A stretch of 62,824 bases of DNA. Source: Cladosporium sp. IMV 00045. Its lineage: Eukaryota > Ascomycota > Dothideomycetes > Cladosporiales > Cladosporiaceae. The notes beneath the pieces were generated by a model. That model saw nothing but the letters and a program-made list of their open reading frames with translations, was not told where the DNA came from and did not search any database. The translations under genes were made by a program, and so were the position numbers. Location: the NCBI GenBank assembly GCA_001931905.2, contig MSJI02000810.1:1-62824 (forward strand), given 5' to 3'. Shown in pieces: positions 42,689-52,659 of this stretch (positions are counted from its first letter, which is position 1; each line of letters begins with the position of its first letter).

Positions 42689-44155
42689 TTACAGATCCAG
42701 ATCGAGGATAAGACCAGCGGTTAGACGCAGCAGTTCACCAGGAAGACCAGATCCATGACAACTGCGCAAGCATCATCGTCAGTTCCTGGTGTGTCTGCAG
42801 GTGCGAAAATATAGAAAAATCATTAGTAAAGACATTCGAGAAAGGTAAAACATGTGAGACAAACCCCAACTGGAACTGGGGCAGGAGGATTGCGCGGATA
42901 CGGTATGAAGGGAGCGCCCCGTCGACGGCAGATCTTCAGGAACAGGCATAGCGGTTTTTTGGAACATCTCATAAAGTGTAATAACCTCGTCTAGTGGTCG
43001 GATCAACAGGTAGACCGACGAGGTGACCTTGGCGAGCACTATGGTCGTGATATAGATGGTCCGAATGGCTTGGTTGCATGCCTTTCGAGACGATTTGGCC
43101 ATGATAAGAGCGAGAGGCCAGGCTCTTTCAATCTAATAGCGATATTTGATATTCCGTTCCTTCTCTCCCGTTTGGATTGCAGGATCAGGCCAGCTACCAA
43201 GCACTTCGTTAGCTTCGGCTTTCATCTCAGCCAGGTGGAGCCCACAGGAGAGACGGACTTTGATGGAATCTCCCACTGCTGAACCGCTCCCACACATCTC
43301 CCTTCCGTCTCCACGCTGCTGGGACTGAAGAACACCACACTCGAGTCGTGTGAATTGTTTTGCTTGCTCGAAGTGACTCGCTCAATATCAGGGGTGACCA
43401 CCCTATTAATATTAGTGCCTCAAACAAAATGGTTAAATTCCATTTGCGTTTTTGTAAAAGGATTGTATTTCGCCGAGATGCTGGACTTCATACATGATGG
43501 TCCAGAAGAGTCAACCTTAAGGCGTGCCAGATGTGATTGTCTTCAACAAGACCGCTGACTGGCGAGATGAACTGGTGCACTCCCCCTTGCTTGCTGGGAT
43601 GAGTGAGGACATATATTGTTGCGCAGCTCTGTGCCAACGACCCTCAGAATGCTGCTAAGCCTGCCGAAACTGTCGCAGAAATACATCATTTGACTAGATC
43701 AAAAATGACTATATTGGTCGCCTTATCTGGAGATGTCGAAGCCCAATTTCTATGCATGTTGTACTCTGTGCGGACCTTTGTGGTTGCAGAGGTGACCGAT
43801 TTCTCGTGAAGTCGATGTAACAGACTGATAAAAAAAATTGTACATTTCGTATTGGTACAGGTAGCAAGCGAATGCGCTTGCGCACTTGGTCGCGGGGACT
43901 ACAGTGACCGGACTGCGACTGGACAGTGTCGTCTCCAGATCGAATCAAGTGCTCATGTCTTTTTTGTACAACGTGCTCCCACGCACTCTAGATCTCTGGC
44001 GACACCTTTCCAAAATCCACTTCATGCAATAATAAGACACCCGATGTAGAAACCGTCCCAGGGCAGCCTCTCAAGACCAGATAGTACAAATGAATTAGCA
44101 TTTCAGCCGGAAGATGCAGAACCGCTTCTCCAGCAAACACCAGCCCAACACCTCT
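42689..44155. other. Intergenic, 1.5 kb, no supported gene
   Basis: Upstream region of the 946-aa gene and 3' flank of the mitochondrial uS11 gene. Minus-strand frame 42779-43102 (107 codons) has a short hydrophobic stretch but no family match. A stretch near 43.4-44.1 kb is AT-richer. Nothing else seen. Confidence 0.45.
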
Positions 44156-44911
44156 CTAACCCAGTCTTCTCGGTTTCGGGCTCCTCGTACCACCAATCTT
44201 CAGCCTCGTCGCATCCACAACCGCCGAAATCTTGTCTCTAATATTCTTACCCTCCGCACCCAAGATAGCCTTGGTGAAAGCTTCCCTGCCAGCGCCAAAC
44301 CCTCTCAGAACAATCTCCAGCTTGTGGATATCGCGCATCATACCCTTCTCCTTCATCTGCTTGAGGGTGAAAGCGGTGAGCTGATACGCGGCATCGTAAC
44401 CTCCACGGCCTCCCTTGCGGAAGCCAATCTGGCCAGTCGAAATCGAGAGCAGGACGTCGATCATCTTCTTCTGCTCGGCGGTGCTGGAGTTCGTGATCGA
44501 GACGCCGGACGAGGTCGTCTCCGTCGCCGGGCGCGGGGCCTGCACGAGCGTGATGTGCGTGTTGTGCTTGGTGGACAGGACGTGCATGCGGTGGGGCCCG
44601 CGTTGCGTCCTGCCGTCCAGGTTCCTGCCCGCCGTCTCGTTCAGGTATCGCGCGGTGGGAGTGTCCAGGCTGTCGAAGATGTTGTTGAGGTCGTCGCTGC
44701 CGTCGCTGGCGGGCTGGGCTCGGCGGCGGGCGTTCATGTCGCCGATGCGGCCGAGGGCGCTCGCTGAGCTGTCCTCGCCGGCGGGAGCGGTGGGAGTGCT
44801 GCTGAAGGCGCGTTTGCTACTGGCGGCGGCGGTGGTGCTGGGCTTCAGGCGCAGACGGCATGATTGACAGACGAACGAGGCGAAGCTGCGTGGAGTCATC
44901 GCGGAGGCCAT
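44156..44911 (-). CDS. MRPS18: Mitochondrial small-subunit ribosomal protein uS11m
   Basis: Single exon, 251 aa. The N-terminus (MASAMTPRSFASFVCQSCRL... RAFSSTP) is an Arg/Ser-rich mitochondrial presequence. The uS11 core is visible: HRMHVLSTKHNTHITLVQ, GFRKGGRGGYDAAYQLTAF, LRGFGAGREAFTKAILGAEG, and a basic C-terminus ending PKPRRLG. It replaces the bacterial PHNGCRP ending, as in other fungal mitochondrial homologs as far as I recall. uS11m sits on the platform of the mitoribosome small subunit. The gene is divergent from TIM44, 386 bp away. Confidence 0.88.
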   Translation of the reverse strand: MASAMTPRSFASFVCQSCRLRLKPSTTAAASSKRAFSSTPTAPAGEDSSASALGRIGDMNARRRAQPASDGSDDLNNIFDSLDTPTARYLNETAGRNLDGRTQRGPHRMHVLSTKHNTHITLVQAPRPATETTSSGVSITNSSTAEQKKMIDVLLSISTGQIGFRKGGRGGYDAAYQLTAFTLKQMKEKGMMRDIHKLEIVLRGFGAGREAFTKAILGAEGKNIRDKISAVVDATRLKIGGTRSPKPRRLG

Positions 44912-45297
44912 GGTGGGTGGATGTGTGTTGAGAGGGCGGTGGTGGATGGCGGCGTGCCCGGGTATAGATTTATTGCATGGGGATTATTGAGGCTTCTTCT
45001 GGGTATTGGAGATAATTACTTTACCAGAACGGGTGGTACATCTCGACTCTTGCCCTGGACTTGCGGGCTTTCTCGGGGGTTCTCTTCTGCCCTCCGCTGT
45101 CTTTGGCCGAAACTCGGGGAAGCTTTCTTTCGACGCATCTCATCAACCATCAGTTTAGCCACCACCGACTTCCTCTGCCAACTCCACGTTCGACCGCAAG
45201 GCGACGACATCCTCCTGCGCCTCATCAATCCGTTCTTCCATCTCCGTCCTTTTCGCCTGCTGTATCATCTTCTCTTCTTCGCCAATCCCAGCATAGC
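44912..45297. promoter_or_regulatory. Bidirectional promoter uS11m/TIM44
   Basis: 386 bp between the starts of two genes for mitochondrial biogenesis. The TIM44 frame stays open upstream to 45061, but that extension is Pro/Ser/Arg-rich and non-conserved in appearance, so it is treated as 5' untranslated. The stretch before the TIM44 start is pyrimidine-rich, as in many fungal housekeeping promoters. Confidence 0.5.
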
Positions 45298-47022
45298 ATG
45301 AGCACAACCCACCTGCGCTCCCTCTCCGCGAGGGTTGGAGCCGGCGCTCCTCGAGCCCTGCAGCCTTCTCAGCACATCTTTTCATACGGCAAGACAGCGG
45401 CGTCAAGACGGGCGGCAGCCGGTCTGCGAGAGTACAGCGAGGCATCCTTACGGCAGCGACAGAATGGCGCCTCCACCAACCTCCCCGCAATTGCGCTGCG
45501 CTCACATTTTCTCCCTCCCTCAATACAGCCCACCTCAACAGGCGCCGTGAGGCATGTGTCTTTCAAGGAGATGCGCGAGCAGCGTGCTAAGGAAAAGGCC
45601 GCTGCCGAGGGTAAGAAGGCCCCTGAGACGCCCAAGTCTGAGCCCGAGCCCGAGCCTGAGAAGAAGGCCTCTGCGGCAGACGATGCGGCCGAGGCGGCTT
45701 TCGCCAAGGCCAAGGCCGAGAGCGAGGCAGCATGGGAGCGCGAAGAGAAAGAGGAGAAGGCGAGGAAGGAGGCCGAGCAAGAAGAAGGTGAGGAGGGCAA
45801 GGACGGCGAGAAGAAGGAGCAAAAGAAGAAGGACGAGACCGCACCTCCACCCCACGGCGAGAAGACGCCCTGGCAGGTGTTCGTCGAGACACTGAACACC
45901 GAGTTCAAGTCCAGCAAGGAGTGGAACGAGGGAACCAAGGAGCTTTCCGGCAGCATCCACGACTTCCAGCAGAACCCGAACGTGCAGCGCGCGAAGTCGG
46001 CATACACCAAGGCTGCGGAGACCGCTTCGTCGACCACCGGTAAGGTCTTCTTGGGTACCGCAGGCGCTATTGGCAAGAGTGCCGCATGGACTTGGGACAC
46101 GAGTCTCATGAAGGGCGTTCGTTACGGCGCTTCGGCTGTTGGCTCTGGTATGGAGAAGGTCACCAGGCCCGTGCGCGAGACTGAGGCCTACAAGAGCGTG
46201 AAGGACACCATCGATGATGGTTCCTCGCAGCGTTACGGCGGTTGGGTAGAGCGCGAGGAGCGCAGGAAGAAGCGTGAGGAAGAGCTTGCCCGCCGTGAGG
46301 CATCTGGCGAGTTCAAGAAGCCTGAAGTTTTCGACGAGGACCCCAACGCAGGCACCAACGTCACCGTACACAAGGACGCCGCCTGGAAGCAGTCCTGGCA
46401 GAACTTCCGCGACTCTTCCCCCATGATGCAGCGCGTCTTCGGCCTGAAGAGCGTCTACAACGAATCCGAGAATCCCCTCATCAGCACCGCCCGCAGCATC
46501 TCCGACCGCGTCGCCGGTTTCTTCGCTGAAAACGAGACGGCCCAGGTAATCAAGAAGTTCCGCGAAATGGACCCCAGCTTCCAGCTCGAGCCCTTCCTCA
46601 ACGAAATGCGCACCTACATCCTCCCCGAAGTGCTCGAGGCTTACGTCAAGGGCGACGTCGAAGTCCTCAAACTCTGGCTCTCCGCCGCGCAGTTCCAGGT
46701 CTACTCCGCCTTGATGCACCAGTACACGACGGCCGGGCTGCAGTCGGACGGGCGCATCCTCGACATCCGCAACGTCGACATCCTGTCCGCGCGCATGCTC
46801 GACCCGGGCGAGATCCCCGTCTTCGTGCTCATGTGCCGCACGCAGGAGGTGCACGTGTACAAGAACAAGAAGACCGGTCAGCTCGCCGCCGGCATGGAGG
46901 ACAAGGTCCAGCAGGTCACTTACGCCATCGGCGTGACCAGGATCCCCGAGGACGTCTCCAACCCCGAGACCCGTGGCTGGAAGCTCATCGAGCTGCAGAA
47001 GAGCGCGAGAGACTACATGTAA
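45298..47022 (+). CDS. TIM44: Mitochondrial import translocase subunit TIM44
   Basis: Single exon, 574 aa from the Met at 45298 (MSTTHLRSLSARVGAGAPRA). Residues 1 to about 85 are a mitochondrial presequence and linker. Then comes a highly charged coiled coil (KEMREQRAKEKAAAEG to about residue 270), the membrane-associating region, and the conserved C-terminal Tim44 domain (NETAQVIKKFREMDPSFQLE, FLNEMRTYILPEVLEAYVKG, LDPGEIPVFVLMCRTQEVHV). Tim44 anchors mtHsp70 to the TIM23 channel on the matrix side of the inner membrane. Length is slightly above that of yeast Tim44 (431 aa) because of the charged region. Confidence 0.93.
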   Translation: MSTTHLRSLSARVGAGAPRALQPSQHIFSYGKTAASRRAAAGLREYSEASLRQRQNGASTNLPAIALRSHFLPPSIQPTSTGAVRHVSFKEMREQRAKEKAAAEGKKAPETPKSEPEPEPEKKASAADDAAEAAFAKAKAESEAAWEREEKEEKARKEAEQEEGEEGKDGEKKEQKKKDETAPPPHGEKTPWQVFVETLNTEFKSSKEWNEGTKELSGSIHDFQQNPNVQRAKSAYTKAAETASSTTGKVFLGTAGAIGKSAAWTWDTSLMKGVRYGASAVGSGMEKVTRPVRETEAYKSVKDTIDDGSSQRYGGWVEREERRKKREEELARREASGEFKKPEVFDEDPNAGTNVTVHKDAAWKQSWQNFRDSSPMMQRVFGLKSVYNESENPLISTARSISDRVAGFFAENETAQVIKKFREMDPSFQLEPFLNEMRTYILPEVLEAYVKGDVEVLKLWLSAAQFQVYSALMHQYTTAGLQSDGRILDIRNVDILSARMLDPGEIPVFVLMCRTQEVHVYKNKKTGQLAAGMEDKVQQVTYAIGVTRIPEDVSNPETRGWKLIELQKSARDYM

Positions 47023-48253
47023 ATGCTGTTCTGCGTCTGGGAAATTTTATCGTCCGACCTCGTAGCAGCGTGCTTTCTTCACGTCCGACTCGCCAGCCTG
47101 GGTAGTGTACTCTGCTCTGACGTTGAAGGCAATCCAAACACTGGCGACTCTCTGCACGGGAAGGACCACGCGAAAATCGCACGGCGTCTTTGGGGGAGGT
47201 TTCTTTGCTTTTGATTTTCGTGCTCTCACCCGCATGGCATGGACGAATCTGGGCGCTTTTTGTTTCTGATCTTTTCAACCGCCTACTTTCAAAAGAATTG
47301 CGTTTCATGTATACTAACAACCACTAAAAATTTCTTCCTCCGGCATGTGGGCGTGTGTTGTTCGATGCATGGCGGGGACTCCACTCTTGTAAGATTAGAA
47401 TGACGGCTTGTGGCCTCTTTGGTCTCTGAGCGAAGATGAAGAGGAGGGAAGGGTGATGCGGTCGAGAAAGATGCAGATTGTCTTTCGTGGGGGGTTTTTT
47501 TCTTCCTCTTTGTTTTCTGCTTCGCTTTTCAAGGCGAGAAGAAAGGGGAAAGAAATGATCTTGTACTTATCTTGTGTTGTTTGAAAAGATATTCTTATAT
47601 TGAACGTCTTCACGAAATGCAGTTCTTCTCACCAAGGTTTATGATGAATTCCTTTGCCCCAGACCCCAGAGCTATACGACCACATGTTTTCCATACTTTC
47701 CGAGATCTCATCTGTCGTTTCCTCGAATATCGCACAATTTCTTTGAACACCACATCCCAAAACCATCTGAAATTGAAAACGTACAACGAGCACAGTCCAC
47801 GCCCGTGCCTCTCTGTCCCGCATTGTTAATCAATCATTACCCAAGTCATCAGAAAGGCCAGTGATGCTGAGTTCAATCAACGGCACGATTGTTTCTAGAG
47901 TCTCCAAAAGAGCATTTCCATTTCGTTACCACCGACCTGGCCAAACAGGCAATAGGATGAGCTCAATTACCCGCGTCCCATTTGCTTGCTTTCATGGCGA
48001 GTAATCGGACTCAACTCATCAGTCGGTCGCGGGTGTGCTAGAGTATGGGTACTGGAACTTCACGTCCTGCCTTGGCCTAATAATAAATCTTGATGGTTCG
48101 AAATTATCGAAGACAAGTTCGTTGACTTTTGACGATATCGCGAACGAACAGATCCGAGAAGTTGCGAGGCAGTGATGAGTGCTTGTACATGTAGACGATC
48201 TTTCGGGTATCATTGATTCAATAAATATTACAGAGAAGAAACCTCCCTCACTC
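47023..48253. other. Convergent intergenic region TIM44/PRP46
   Basis: 1.2 kb between two 3' ends. Small frames on both strands overlap and have no motif. Contains T-rich stretches. No RNA gene recognised. Confidence 0.5.
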
Positions 48254-49771
48254 TTAAAACTTCTGCCTCCCCACCGTCGGCCTCCAATCCAACGGATGCG
48301 TCTCCTCCGTGGCATTCTCATCCTGCTTCCACACCTTGATCGTCTTATCCGCCTCACCGGTAATCAAGCGCATACCCGTCAGATCGAACGTGGAAGTCAT
48401 GATCCCCGCTTCCGCATCGAGCGAGCCCGGCTGCGCGATCGAGTCCTCATACTGGAACCTGTGGCCCGTCTTCCAGTCCCAGAAAGCGACGCTGCCGTTG
48501 TCGCCGCCGGAGAAGAGGACGTTGTCCTCGTTGACGGAGAGCGAGTTGATCACGCTGTTGTGGCCCTCGAAGTTCTGCATGAAATCGCCGCGCGGGCAGA
48601 GCCATTGCTTGATCTGCCCGGGAGAGGCGGACGCGAACGTGTACTCCGTCGGGTGCACGGTGAGGTCTCTCACGCCCTTTTTGTGGTGCGTCAGCACGCC
48701 CATCGTCTTGCCCGCCGCCAGGTCGTACATCCGGATCGTGCTGTCGAGTGAGCTCGACATGATCTGCGGATCCGTCGCTTGGGTTTGGATGTTGGAGACG
48801 GTGCCTTTGTGGCCGCTCAGGACGTGGATGTTGCTGCGCGTGCGCATGTCCCAGACGCGCACGACGCCGTCGCGGCCGCCGGTGCAGAGGACGTCGAGGG
48901 TCGGGTGCAGCGAGAGCGTGTACACGCCGCTCAGGTGGCCGTGGTAGTGCCGGATGACTTTGTTCGTTTCCAGGTCCCAGCATTTGACCATCTTGTCTTC
49001 ACCGCAGGAGAAGAGGTAGGGGTGGCGTGGGGACACGGCGAGCCCGCGTACTGTGCTAATGTGCCCGGTGAGGGTGACTTTGAGCGTGCCTGATGCCATG
49101 TCCCAGATTTTGATGGTGCGGTCTCCGGCGCCTGAAGCAAACCATTGATTGCCAGGCTCCATCGCAAGAGCGCGAACCCATCCCAGATGCCCAGAGATAA
49201 CGCGGAAGAGCTTCCAAGGCGCATGCCACTGCGGCTTTTGATGTCTGACGGTATCTCTCCGAACGAGACTTGTAGCTGGCGTATCGCGTTGAGGTGTAGG
49301 TCCGTTCGCATTCGGAGGCGCCTTAGCACCAGCAGCGCCATTGATACGGGTGAGAGCTGTTGAAGGCGCGCCATTTGCTTGAGGCTGGTTCGAGTTCACA
49401 CCTTCAATCATCTTGACCATCTTCGGATCCGACGCCTGCTCCTCCGTCTTAGGCTTTTTCCTCCTTGCAGCAAGACCGGCTTGCGCGTTTGCCTGCTTTT
49501 GCGCCAGCGCGGCAGGCAGCTCTCTCACATCCGCGTATTCATTCCGTATCCGCGCCGCTACGCTCGCTTGCTGCGCTCTGTCTGCTGGTGATGGTTCTTG
49601 CGGTGCTACTGCTGGTTGAGGCGGCTTGTCCAGTGCCGAGGGTTGTCCAAAGTCTGCTGCGAATACTTCGCGTGTGCGTTTTGCTGAGGACTTAACAGCG
49701 AGTCTGGCGTTTTGAATTATTTCCTGTGAGATGTCCTGCTCGGGCGCGACGTCGTTTGCGACGGCTGCCAT
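48254..49771 (-). CDS. PRP46: Pre-mRNA splicing factor PRP46 (PLRG1), WD40 protein
   Basis: Single exon, 505 aa. The N-terminal about 180 residues are low-complexity with an Ala/Gln-rich helix. A seven-bladed WD40 propeller follows from about residue 190, starting with the family hallmark [20 protein letters not shown] and continuing [50 protein letters not shown]46/PLRG1 belongs to the Prp19-associated (NTC) complex and is needed for the catalytic steps of splicing in the nucleus. The C-terminal [20 protein letters not shown] is as in relatives. Confidence 0.93.
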   Translation of the reverse strand: MAAVANDVAPEQDISQEIIQNARLAVKSSAKRTREVFAADFGQPSALDKPPQPAVAPQEPSPADRAQQASVAARIRNEYADVRELPAALAQKQANAQAGLAARRKKPKTEEQASDPKMVKMIEGVNSNQPQANGAPSTALTRINGAAGAKAPPNANGPTPQRDTPATSLVRRDTVRHQKPQWHAPWKLFRVISGHLGWVRALAMEPGNQWFASGAGDRTIKIWDMASGTLKVTLTGHISTVRGLAVSPRHPYLFSCGEDKMVKCWDLETNKVIRHYHGHLSGVYTLSLHPTLDVLCTGGRDGVVRVWDMRTRSNIHVLSGHKGTVSNIQTQATDPQIMSSSLDSTIRMYDLAAGKTMGVLTHHKKGVRDLTVHPTEYTFASASPGQIKQWLCPRGDFMQNFEGHNSVINSLSVNEDNVLFSGGDNGSVAFWDWKTGHRFQYEDSIAQPGSLDAEAGIMTSTFDLTGMRLITGEADKTIKVWKQDENATEETHPLDWRPTVGRQKF

Positions 49772-50133
49772 GGTTGTAGTTTCGATTAATTCAGATGGTG
49801 AGGTGCGCAGGTATCCTTCGAGATCAGTTCGATTTAATATGTGAGAGGTAGAGCGCGATTATAGCGAGAAGAGGTAGAGAGGAAAGCGTGGTGATGTATA
49901 ATTCGCGATTGAACAGTGAACTAGCTTGTGCTCGATGGACGAAGTCGAAGCCAGCGAATCACAGGGCCGAACTTTGCGATGTGAATGCTCACTTCCTTTC
50001 TGGGAAAGTCTTCGGAGGTTTGCCGCAAATATGCACGGCATTATTGGACAACAGCATTGGAACCTCGACCTACACGCTACCTGGGGCTTCCCACTCTCCT
50101 TGTCTTCTCCCGGCCACTCTTTGTTGGTCGAAA

Positions 50134-50553
50134 ATGCCGCCCGCTCTTCATCCTCGCTCTCGCCAAACCGGCGCTCTTTTTACTTCGACTCTCGCCATCT
50201 GCTTCCTCGTCGTCGGCGCGCCGCACATACTCCCTTGTCCCGTCAATCCGAAGCAATTCGCGGACACCATCATCACTGAAGGACCTGATGGACAGCCTGT
50301 GAAGCGGAGGAGAAGGAGAAAGCAGGCTGCAGACGATGCCGTCTCCGACAGTGAAAGTGCCGAGTTAATGGCGGAAGACGCAGTAGTGGACAGGAGGAAG
50401 CGGGAATGCCCGGTACCCAAACCTGGAGGATTGGTTGGACAGGTCATGGGGTTCAAGGAGCAGGAGAGGGAGAAGCCTTCGCAGGTGATTGTGAAAGAAT
50501 TGCAGAGCAGGAAATCTCGATCCAAACAGGTGGAGGGTGACGATACACCCTGA
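50134..50553 (+). CDS. Small single-pass membrane protein, hypothetical
   Basis: 139 aa from the Met at 50134 (MPPALHPRSRQTGALFTSTL). One membrane span follows (TLAICFLVVGAPHILPCPVN, about residues 19-36), then a basic patch (KRRRRRKQ) and a charged tail. The frame is open upstream to 49888, but that part lacks structure and the conserved-looking block begins at 50134. I recall similar short proteins (hydrophobic segment followed by PHILPCP) in many ascomycetes, without a known function; an organelle membrane is plausible. It is divergent from PRP46 with about 360 bp between starts. Confidence 0.6.
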   Translation: MPPALHPRSRQTGALFTSTLAICFLVVGAPHILPCPVNPKQFADTIITEGPDGQPVKRRRRRKQAADDAVSDSESAELMAEDAVVDRRKRECPVPKPGGLVGQVMGFKEQEREKPSQVIVKELQSRKSRSKQVEGDDTP

Positions 50554-51554
50554 GCCGTTCACCTCGCGACACCAAACCATCACCCCGCCGAGGTCGATAC
50601 AACAGATCGCTCAGTTGGTCTGAGACAGCGACGCAATCAAAGAGGCCCTCAAAGCGCCAAAAGACAATGGACGAGGTCGCTATCGTCACGTCTACCAACA
50701 CTACCAAGCCCCTCATTGAGATGAGGGGCGCCCAGCCAATATGGACCACATAAAACGCAGCCATATGTCACCAGACGGGACTCGAAGAAGTTCGTGGAAG
50801 ACATCAGAGTCGCCTATACTGGACACCACAAGCCCAAAAATCGAGTTGTCAACTCGTCACAACAACGTAATGAAAGGGAAGATCACTGCAATCGATGGCT
50901 GCAAGCCTCGTAGGAGGCCCTGATATAGTCAGAATGTTACGAGATTACATTAGGGTTGTGCTGTTTGGGAACACGCACATTCCTCCATCTCGCGCAGAAG
51001 CTTCGTACGTAGTTGCCAACTAGACTAGAAACTTAAATCTAGATGAATATTCACAATTCACTTTTCTTCATATACCTGCCAGTTGTGGGGGACCGTCGCC
51101 CAGCAACAATGCAAGAGCAGAACCTCTCCTCCACCAGAGCAACAAGCCCGCGAATCTGAACAACAACCGCAACAATGGGCCGCCTTGCCACCACTGTCGC
51201 CGCCGCTGCAGTGGATGCCGATAACCTCCCTGAGCAACTACCGGACGTTTCGCTGATCGATGCCCTGCTACCTGCATCGTGGCTGAAAGGTAGGAAGGGC
51301 AAGAAAGACAAGGTAATACATGCTGCTATTGCACTTTGCCGCTCATACGACGGGTACTGCGTTTCCACCTGCTTCGGCAGGTACGACCGCCTCAAGCAAC
51401 GAGCAGCTTTTCACATGCCCTCAAGAAGCTATCACTCGATCTAGTTCTTTCCACGCCTTGTCTTTGTTCCCCTTCAAACCACACCAAGACCACCGCTCAC
51501 AACCCACTGACAACACACTCCCGCGGCTTCCGCCACTCCTCACCACCCTCCACC
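50554..51554. other. Spacer and 5' region of the Myb-like gene
   Basis: 1 kb with no firm gene. A frame at 51175-51444 (89 codons, MGRLATTVAAAAVDADNLPE, ending near GRKGKKDK before a GTAATA) might be an upstream short frame or a first exon of something I cannot complete. It overlaps the start of a longer open frame that contains the Myb-like gene. Confidence 0.3.
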
Positions 51555-52418
51555 ATGCCTTTCTACATCAAACCCTTCTTCCAGAAACCCTTCAAAATCT
51601 TCCGCCTCGACGCTGACACCGGCAAGCCCCTAGACCCCAACGTGCGTCGCAAAATCACCTACTACGAAGTCAAAAGCGGCCGCGACGGAAGTAAGAAACT
51701 CGTTGCGCACAAATCACCCTCCAACGCCGCGAAGGAAGATGAAGCGAAAACCAAGACCGAAGACAAACCCGCCGACGCCAAACCAGATGCGCAGAAAAAT
51801 GACAATGGCGGTGCTGCTGCGCCGCTGAAAGACAAGGACGTCCCTTTCACGGCTGAAGAGGACGAGAAGCTAAAGACCATGAAGGGGGAGGGGAATTCGT
51901 GGAAGGAGATCGCGGGGGAGATGGGCAGGGCGGTGCATTTGCTCAAGAATCGCTGGAAGGAGATTGGGAACCAGGGTGGCGGCAATGAGCAGGGGAAGAA
52001 AGAGAGCGGTGGCGAGAAAGGTGGCAAGCAGGGTCAGAAAGGCGGCGATAACAACAAGCAACAGGGTGGGGGAGGGAAGAATAAGAACAAAAACGACGGC
52101 AAGGACAAGAAAGACGACAAGAACGCGAATCAGAAGGATTCCAAGACCAACGCTGCGCCGAAATCTACCGTCAAGGCTGATGCCAACAACAACGATGACA
52201 CCCTCTTCACCATGGACCAGTGGCTCACGGTGCAGGAAGACGACCTGTTCTCTTTCGGCGAGTTGAAGTGCCTCGGCGAGCTCATCGTCAAAGACTCCCG
52301 GCAGAACTACCAGCGCGTTGCTGCCAGGTTCTTCGATCTCACGGGTAGGAGGGTCCATCCGGATGATGTGAGGGATAAGTTTGAGAGTTTGGGCGCTGTG
52401 AAAGAGGGAGGGAGGTAG
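51555..52418 (+). CDS. Myb/SANT-like domain protein, hypothetical
   Basis: 287 aa from Met 51555 (MPFYIKPFFQKPFKIFRLDA). A Myb/SANT-like helix set lies at about residues 99-140 (FTAEEDEKLKTMKGEGNSWK, then HLLKNRWKEI), with the regularly spaced aromatic residues of DNA- or histone-binding SANT domains. A long Lys/Gly/Asn/Gln-rich disordered linker follows. The C-terminus (MDQWLTVQEDDLFSFGELKC, RVHPDDVRDKFE) looks like a second small helical domain. It is probably nuclear. No target can be given. The frame is open upstream to 51336, but that section is 5' leader in character. Confidence 0.65.
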   Translation: MPFYIKPFFQKPFKIFRLDADTGKPLDPNVRRKITYYEVKSGRDGSKKLVAHKSPSNAAKEDEAKTKTEDKPADAKPDAQKNDNGGAAAPLKDKDVPFTAEEDEKLKTMKGEGNSWKEIAGEMGRAVHLLKNRWKEIGNQGGGNEQGKKESGGEKGGKQGQKGGDNNKQQGGGGKNKNKNDGKDKKDDKNANQKDSKTNAAPKSTVKADANNNDDTLFTMDQWLTVQEDDLFSFGELKCLGELIVKDSRQNYQRVAARFFDLTGRRVHPDDVRDKFESLGAVKEGGR

Positions 52419-52659
52419 TCTGTCTTGAGATCAGGTGGTGTGTTGTACACATATTGAGAGGGCGAAATACGCGATCGGGTGGGAGAGAGGTCACGCGTGC
52501 GCTATCAGAAGATGGCTAACACTCTGCCAGAAGTCAAAGGGTGACGTTCGTTGTCAAGGGGGATGGTGGTGAGACCAAAATCTTTCTACAGCGTCTATTT
52601 CAAATTCCTCGTAGCTCATACTCATTCGCGATTTCAGTCATAGCTTACACATCCACGCT

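Noticed and set aside
45535..46854. Minus-strand open frame of 439 codons opposite TIM44
   Set aside because: Leu/Gly/Arg-rich shadow of a highly charged coiled-coil coding region. TIM44 on the plus strand has clear family motifs.
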